Assembly (NCBI RefSeq): GCF_042242105.1 | Contig: NC_092019.1 | Coordinates: forward strand, 6,414,328-6,478,327 | From: Pempheris klunzingeri | Taxonomy: Eukaryota > Chordata > Actinopteri > Acropomatiformes > Pempheridae | Reading direction: 5' to 3' | Length of the DNA: 64,000 bases | Part shown: positions 56,848-64,000 of the stretch, piece after piece | Position numbering within the stretch: position 1 is the first letter of the stretch | How the letters are laid out: each line of letters begins with the position of its first letter | Translations under genes and position numbers: made by a program | The notes under the pieces: model-generated | The model's database searches: none | What the model was told of the DNA's origin: nothing | Seen by the model: only the letters and a program-made list of their open reading frames with translations

Positions 56848-59800
56848 TTACAGCAGTTCCTCATAGAAGAGCAGGTATGCCTGAGAGTTGAGTACCCGTG
56901 ACTCTGGTACCATCTGAACGGTGGTATCACTGATGTACACCCACTGGCCCTGGGAGCTGCTGCTGGCATCCCTCGCACCTGAAACACACACACACACACA
57001 CACACACACAAAGTGTCACTATCATCGGGCAAAGAGCGTCATTAAGTAGCTACATGGTGCGGTGCCCTCATCCTTTGATGGCAGTCTCTTGTTAAGTCCT
57101 GATAAGTGTGATAAAAGTCCAGTACCACTCTTGTTCAGCTGATACGTGGACAGGCAACAACAAAGCTAAAATAATACTATCCAATGAAGAAGATGGACCT
57201 AGTCAACTAGCAGGAAGCATTTGTATAAGTCTCAACGTCACAAGGGGGACCAACAGTTGCTCTGTGCTCCCCCCATCGATCAAGCTCCAACAATCGTATC
57301 TGAATAGTGAAGAGAGTTCAGAACTGTCGGCTGCTCTATGGTGGCACATAGAAAATCAGTATACAAAAAAAAAAAAAAAAAAAGTATTTTTTCTTTCAAA
57401 AATTCAGGATCTCAGTATCTAATTTCACCTTCTCTAAAGCCTAAATTGTAGGTTGTTATGTTGCGGTATTTATTTGGGCTGTCTGCTGTATCCTGGCAGG
57501 GTTAACTGTTTGTTTTTGATATGTTTAATTCTTTTGGGAGATTGATATAGAAGATTAAGAAACACAGACAGTTTTTTTGTTATTTTGATGGAGGTTTATC
57601 CTGAATATAAAAGGTTGCAGTAATGCAATTTAAGATAAATTGCATAATAAATGTCTTAACTGGGCCTGATTTGGGAACTAGAGAGGGAACTCCTTGTTTT
57701 ATGTTGCACCTCTCATCCCGATCATTGGGTTATAACAATGGTCTGTAGAAAAGTCTATTTGGGAGAAGTCTGCTTGATTCACAGGTGTCTCTGTGTATCA
57801 GTCATCTATAATGGCGCTGATTTGTCTTTTGACATGTTTGTTAGAAAATACAGACAGCAATGGGACTTCTCAGACACCAAATACCTGAAAAGTCATTAGG
57901 ATAACTTACCAAGTAGCTAACATGCTTATATAATTTCTAGATGTTGATCTTAATATATGTATATAATATATGTTGATTTTGATATTGTAATAAAACAGTA
58001 ATGATGCAAACCTTACTACTTTGTTGAAGATGGTGCACTAGACAGACTGCAGTTGTTCCCTCATCTCCCTCAGCAAAGACTCATTTAAACTGAGAAGACT
58101 GCATGTAGTCAACTTAATATTTTCAACTAAAGCACTGTAAGGGCAGTGTTTAAGTGAACTGAGGTGAAGAATTTTTAAACAAAAAAGAAGCAGGGGAAAC
58201 AGAGCTGTGATGATGCTGTTGTCACAGACAGATACTGTACACCCCATGAGTCTGTCTACAGTCATTATGACAGGACTGATCCTTATGTCATCACCAACCA
58301 ATGGCTCCAGTTACAATATGCCAAGTTGTACATTAGCTTGTTAGCAGCAAGGACGAGTGCTTCCTTGAGTTACTACATTAGAGCGCTGCTCTGTAAATTT
58401 AGTCACGCTCTATGAGAATATGTGAAAACAACTTTGATGTATAGAGGACAAAGACCTGCTCTTTGTAGAGGGTGTCTTCAAGGTTACATGCAATGAGGCC
58501 TTTGCTGCCAAACACTGACCCTTTTCATGAACAGTGCCAACACAGAATTGATAAAAGCTATTGAATGAGCTCAAGAGAGCTGAACCCTGACCTGACAGGT
58601 TTTTGTGGTGCTGTTCCGTTTTCCTCTGAGGTGCGCGCACTTTTACATATGCAGTGTAGTGTCCCCCCCGCATTGAGCCGCTATGCTCTACAATCCCATA
58701 AAGGCTGTAGAGGACGCGCTCTCCGGCTGCCAGGTTCTAGCAAATAATGAGAAAGAAAATTAGTAAAAAGAAAAGGGAAAGAGACAGAAGAATAGTACCA
58801 ACCAAGGACATTCATTAAGAAGTGAAACACAAAACAAATGAATAACAGAAACCTTTAGTAGTCGTAAATGTAAGAATTTCAAAACACTGCTATACCAGGT
58901 CTGAAGTAGGACAGATTCGCTCAATTTCAAAATATATTAAATATTTTTTTCCTTTGGATAAGTAGCTTAATACCTTGCAGGAAGCCGAGCAGAATGGAGC
59001 AAGATCCAAGATCGTGGGAAAGTCTACATGGCGGTTCACTTTTCGTAAATTCATCCCTGCCTTGAAATGCAAAAAACAGAACATTGGCATTTAGCCCATA
59101 GACCACAACACAAGCACCACATGGAGTTACAGTTACATAGCACTTGTAATGATGTAAAAGACACACTGCTGCATCAAATACAACATTTGACTATGTGCAT
59201 GATAAAATGAGGAGGAAGAAAAGGCAACGCGTGGATGCTCACCTGATGGAAGCGTTTAAGATGCAGTGTGATAACAGGAGGCAGTAAGGATATCAGCATT
59301 TGCTTCCTAGCGCTGGTGTAAATCTTCTCCATCTTCTTATCTATGCCAACAACAAAAAACACACAGATATGTCAGGTCTGACTGTCAAAACATCCATTTT
59401 GTTTTATTCAAAACAAGCAAAAACCTTAAATCCCTTTAAAAAGCTTTGAGCGAGTAAGACAAACAGAAAAAATTGTAGATTTCATTACAGGATCAAGGAA
59501 CATCTGAAGCATAACTACAGCAAAAAAAGTGAGATTGTAGCCCTTCACTTTGACACTAGTAAGAATTACTACTTGATTTGATGCCTGCAAGCACTCGCTG
59601 CTACTGATGAATCAGAAGAACGGGGTCAGGTGTCAGAGTCAAGGATTGAGAGGAGCACTTTTGTATCCATGAATATATAATGGCAGAAATGAATGTATGT
59701 GTTTGATACATTGTGAGCACACTGCATTGATGTGAATTACCCAGCAGGGCTGGATTAAGAAGCTTGACATCATTGATAGATTTCAAGAATACTCCATGAA

Positions 59801-62800
59801 AGAGGAAACTACAAAACTTTTTAAAGCCAACACTCAGGCCTAAATGGGACGACAGTTCCATAGTCAAAAGATGGATCTGGGTGGAGAATCACTTCAAGGG
59901 TGATGTAATGATCAGATGTACGGTAATCTGGCAATAATTCAGAATAATTCTGTAATTAAACGGCACCATATCAATTATTTGCAGGTAGGTAAGATGCAGA
60001 CTGAGTGCTCAACCTCAGAGCACTTTGTCGTTCCAGATGTTTTGTCTTACCTGATGAGCTGCTCTTGCGCAGCTGTTTCTGCCTCCGCTCAGTGCAGCTC
60101 TCACACAGCAGCTTGTTGTTGCCCATCAGCAGCTCCACAGAGGTGAACTGATGGAGGCAGGACTGGATGGAGCACTCCTTGGAGCTGGGTATGTAACTGT
60201 GGGACAGAGCCTGGAAGGCCCCCTGATGGTGTTGGTGGTGCAGGTTATCTCGTGACTGCGTGTCTCCCTGCTCCTCTGGAGAACAGTGTGTAGATGGAGA
60301 GCAGTCCCCAGTCGTGAACCCGAGGTTGACTTTGGACACTGCACTAACTAGCTGCTCTACAGCGCCACCCTGCCTCGCGGAAGATGACGACGAGGGGGAG
60401 GAGGCAGAGATAGGCGTAGGAGATGGAGTGAGGGTGGAGGTGGACGATGGGGTGGACATGTGCCCGTGGCTGTGGCTGGAGGAGGAGGTGCGTGGGGCCC
60501 ACTCGCTCTCTGAGGCCTCACTGTCTGCGTCATTACTGCTGTCCTGCGCACCCGAGTCTCTTTCACTGCCATCTGATAGGCTGCCGGCAGCGGCCATCTT
60601 GCAAACTGAGACACCACGGGCTGATCCACCAGCTACCCCCTCCTCTTCTGGCCGCTCCACACTGCAGCCTGCTCCCTTCTCCTCCACAGAGCTTGAAGAC
60701 CTCCTAATCTGCTGCTTCTTGGGCAAAGAAGAACAGATACATGAGCCCCTCTCAGAGAAGCAGACTCTGCTTATTGCACATGTTGCTGTCATAGTTAAAA
60801 AGGATCTTAATTAATATTTCCATAACAGTTGCTCTGGCTAACTGCCAACATCCAGAGTCCTGTAATTACTTTTTGCACAGCTCAAATGTGAATATACGAA
60901 ATTCTTATTCCAGCATTCGTAGGTTTGACATTTTCACAAAAGACTAGGAGGGATGTTTTAAACGCGGTGTCTTGATTAAAGAGATTATATTAAAACAGTT
61001 CATTTGACTGCTGTTGTAAGGATGGCTGGAAAATGTTACTGAAATGGGTAAACTTCTCATACAACTCAAAGTTACAGCAAGACAGCTTGGGGATTCATTC
61101 CAGTCAATAATCTTCCAACTTCTAAATCATATAAATATCCTGTGTTGCTTCATCTGGTGTGCCAGATGCCAAATATTGTGTCGGTAAATTTGTAAAATGT
61201 AAAATGTAAATTGAAGAGAGTCAACATGGAAACAGGGAGTGAAATGAATGTGATATACTTTAGATGGCGAGAAGCAAATCTCTTGAATATGTAGTGATAT
61301 TTACCCATTTGGAAAGGATCAGCTGTTAGTTTATCCACCATTACACCATGTTTGGTGGTGTTTAATTGGTTTGTATTCCTATTGGTGGAGTTAAAAAGAC
61401 AATTTCCCTTTGTAGAATCAGGGTCAGGCTCAGTCTTCTTTCAAAATCACACACAAGAGGAGAAAAAAAAAGATATTTGGAAACATTTGCCAGAGGCATT
61501 ACAAAAATGTGTGTGTGCATCGCTTGCACACACTTAAGGGAAAAACACACTGGCGTAATACAGAAATGAACAAACCTGACAAATACTTTATGAGAAGCGT
61601 GAATATTACCAATAAAGAGAAGCACATTTCAAACATGCAGGACTCACAAGCAACTTCTTAACCATCAGATAGCTTAGATGCACACTCCTACCTGTCCGCT
61701 CAGCTTTCTGGTGTTTCGGTTGACGGAGTGAGCTGCAGAAAGAACCTGCTCATTGTGAGACACATGGGTGTCCTGCTCCCGGCTGCCCTTCCCCAGCCTA
61801 CCAGGGTTGGATGGTTTTGATATCTGAGCACAATAAATAAAGCATCATCAATTCTAAGTGGGACTATAAACAGCATAGCGTGGTAACGCCACCAATCACA
61901 TTTTTGTATAAACAATTGTTAGCAGCTCACCCTCTCCTCTATGATGGGTAAAGAGATGTCTATGAAAGCCTCCTTCACTGTGGATATCTAAAACAGAAAT
62001 CGCACGCAAGCCAGTGTCAGCATATATTTTCATCACCTTCGTTAATAATCAAAATCATAGCCCGTTGTTTACAATAAATGTCTGCTGCAGATTTGAGAGG
62101 AGAAGAAGGGAAGGGAGAGGGAAGTCTGACTTTTTCCTCCATACTTTCCTCTTCAGCTTCACACCTGGTGCTTTCTACCGCCAAAGCTCAGAGATGTTAT
62201 CCTTTATTTTTCATAGTGCCACCGTCTTTGTTAACATCTCTGAGCTCCTACTCTTTATTGTAAATGCCTGCTCTTTGTGTTTGAGCTGGTCCTTGAAGGG
62301 CTTTTTTGTTTTTGTTTTTTTTTGTCTTGTCGATATCCGTTTCTGATGAATTATTTTTTCAGTACATCATCCTGCTTTGGTTGTAGGTATCAAAGAGAAA
62401 AATCATCTCTGAATGTAACAGCTAGAAAAGCAAAGGCAGCTTAATGTTGGTTAGCTTTGCTTCAGGCCAGAGACAAATATCTGCTAATTAAGGACTGAAG
62501 GAGAATGTAAGTGTTGTAAGAAATTGCCTGGCAATCTATTGTGCTTCCTGCAGCAACTGTTTAAAGCAGTAGCATAAATTAAATATTACAAAAGGTGGGA
62601 AAGATTTTACAACAAAGTCTAACAGGGTTGCAAATTTATTCAGATGCAACTGCTGACTAAATACAAGGTTTGGGTGAGGAAAGTGTGAATTTGTCGATGC
62701 TGTTGTGCTTCATATGTGTTACACTGAAGGCAACACATTAAGCTATGCCTGACTGGCATTGCTATAATTCACCCACATACACTTACATGCTCACACTCTT

Positions 62801-63314
62801 CACACATAATTGTGTTGGTCAGCTCGCCTACAAAGATGCGGTCAACAAAGTTCATCTTCACACCTTCCTTCCCGTATGCTGGTGGGAAAGAGAGACATAA
62901 TTTTTAATTGATTACACAGGTCAGTCATGTAATGAATAATCTGGCAGTTTACACCACTAAATCATTCTGGTCGCTGTTATATCTCCACTAAAAGATAAAA
63001 ACTAATTGTATTAATTAATTGTATTAATTAGAACATATACCGCTGATTTTGCTGATAATATGAATTAAAAAAAATTAGCAGTTAACAGTAAAGGTATATT
63101 TAATGAACTACGACTATATGGTCTCCGTCTTCCACCAAACTTCTCTTTGCCTGATTAGTAACTGAGCTGCATTTCCATTAAGAGCCACAAGATGGGACTA
63201 TTGATCCAGGCCATCTATCTACTGCAGCGAACCTTTGACTTGACGTTTGGTGTCCTCATCCGCTGTCTTCTCTGTGGGATTGTTGAAAGCCCTCAGAATT
63301 CCCGCTTTCACCCT
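56848..63314 (-). CDS. usp45: USP45, ubiquitin carboxyl-terminal hydrolase 45 (3' part, nine exons)
   Basis: Exons: 63314-63233, 62878-62787, 61987-61931, 61823-61692, 60717-60051, 59340-59243, 59060-58974, 58736-58592 and 56978-56848; 496 codons in one frame to TAA. USP45 is a cysteine deubiquitinase that acts on ERCC1 in DNA repair. The UBP zinc finger and catalytic Cys box lie beyond the right edge. Visible here are [33 protein letters not shown] with the first CxxC (MCEEC), [31 protein letters not shown] with the second CxxC (LCESC), [19 protein letters not shown] and the catalytic-His box [16 protein letters not shown]. The end is [12 protein letters not shown] long Ser/Pro/Thr-rich disordered insert separates the CxxC pairs. 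The acceptor at 60,717 is ambiguous (four NAGs in tandem). Confidence 0.95.
56985..57011. repeat. (AC)n microsatellite
   Basis: A pure dinucleotide run just inside the last usp45 intron, next to the exon 56,978 acceptor; on the coding strand it supplies part of the GT-rich tract before the CAG. Confidence 0.9.
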
Positions 63315-64000
63315 CTGAAAACGGCAAACACAAAATATACGGCAATGCAGATTTAAAGTGATATTCCTAGATGCAAAATAAACCCGTAAATTAAAATAAA
63401 ATTCACTCTGGGATTTTTTTCTTGAATTCTCTCCATCTCATCCATTAGTGAAATATCAAAATCTAGCCTACAGCTCAGTTTGACAGGTATATCTATTATA
63501 AGCATCATTAGTGTAAAATAATTATTGTGCTTGTCTAAAAACGTTACCATGTAAATCTCTTAATTAACTGTGCGTGTTTGTGTGTGTGTATAAGTTCTTC
63601 ACGGAGCCCTCTTATTGAAGGTGACATGGTCAGTGAGTGTGTTGGTGAGAGAGCTGTGAAGAGGCACAGCCACAGTAAAGCACCAATCAATAGATAATTG
63701 GCCATGGTCCGTGTCTGCAGTCGAGACCAGTCAGCCCCCATTGTCCTGGGACCCACACACTGGACTGGCTATTTAGGTCAAAAAGTCCTGTTAATCCCAG
63801 CATGTCCAGGCTGCACCCCACTCAGTCAGCACAGTCAAACCAGGCTGGAGCTCTCCTACTAATTAATTACCAGCAACCCCCACCCTCCCTCTCTCTCTGC
63901 GCAATGTAATAGTGCACGCTGTCCCACACAGGATGGGCTGTGAGTGGGGGGGGGGGTTAGTGTGGGGTGGATAGGGTTGCTGGTACAAGGGTGTAGGGGT
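63315..64000 (-). other. usp45: usp45 intron at the right edge
   Basis: The next upstream usp45 exon (encoding the QQDSQELL region) is not found before 64,000, so this is intron. It contains a CA tract near 63,570, a signal-peptide-like open frame at 63,544-63,705 and a G run at 63,947-63,956. Confidence 0.6.

Noticed and set aside
57108..57422. 104-codon + frame in the last usp45 intron
   Set aside because: Protein-like in part but unmatched, ending in a poly-A lysine run; more likely a decayed repeat than a gene.
60594..60604. GCGGCCATCTT word resembling a YY1 promoter site
   Set aside because: It lies inside usp45 coding sequence and simply encodes Lys-Met-Ala-Ala-Ala; no promoter context.
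60260..60814. 184-codon + strand frame opposite the large usp45 exon
   Set aside because: It is the antisense of a low-complexity coding region; the minus frame carries conserved USP motifs.

Overview
This is vertebrate nuclear DNA, almost certainly from a percomorph teleost. Genes are split into short exons with GT-AG introns, there are many CA/GT and GA microsatellites, and several interspersed repeats have the look of those common in spiny-rayed fish. I see no bacterial, viral or organellar genes. Gene names rest on protein families I recognised by eye, not on a database search.

Layout. Positions 1-5,500 hold a promoter-like element (ETS plus ZNF143/THAP11-type motifs near 860-932), a candidate exon ending in a BEN domain (4,061-4,325, + strand), unidentified exon-like pieces and old repeats. 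Positions 5,500-21,700 carry no gene I can support. They contain repeats, microsatellites and several stretches that look like conserved regulatory elements, with six perfect octamer (POU) motifs between 6.9 and 21.7 kb. From 21.7 kb to the right edge, four genes lie head to tail on the minus strand: faxc (CDS 24,422-34,905, six exons, 414 codons), coq3 (37,740-44,140, six exons, 351 codons), pnisr (45,771-51,218, eleven coding exons, 821 codons) and the 3' part of usp45 (56,848-63,314, nine exons, 496 codons; its 5' part lies beyond position 64,000). Exon junctions were read base by base, and the reading phase closes in all four genes.

The order FAXC-COQ3-PNISR-USP45, all in one orientation, matches human 6q16 as I know it, so this is an ancient syntenic block. 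The four proteins do not share a pathway: FAXC is a membrane-anchored GST/metaxin-like protein, COQ3 makes ubiquinone in mitochondria, PNISR is an SR-type nuclear-speckle protein, and USP45 is a deubiquitinase. In human the next genes on the FAXC side are FBXL4 and POU3F2, which would fit a regulatory desert at 5-21 kb, though neither gene is in the window.

Mobile DNA includes two short elements bounded by TTAA, a 667-bp Tc1/mariner-type element with matching ends, a hAT-like element, three LINE ORF2 remnants, and a locally duplicated repeat pair in and beside coq3 intron 1. The most unusual items are a glycine/glutamate run inside the COQ3 methyltransferase fold, a four-fold NAG tandem splice acceptor in usp45, a LINE fragment next to a faxc splice acceptor, and an unidentified exon-like block present in two copies about 50 kb apart.
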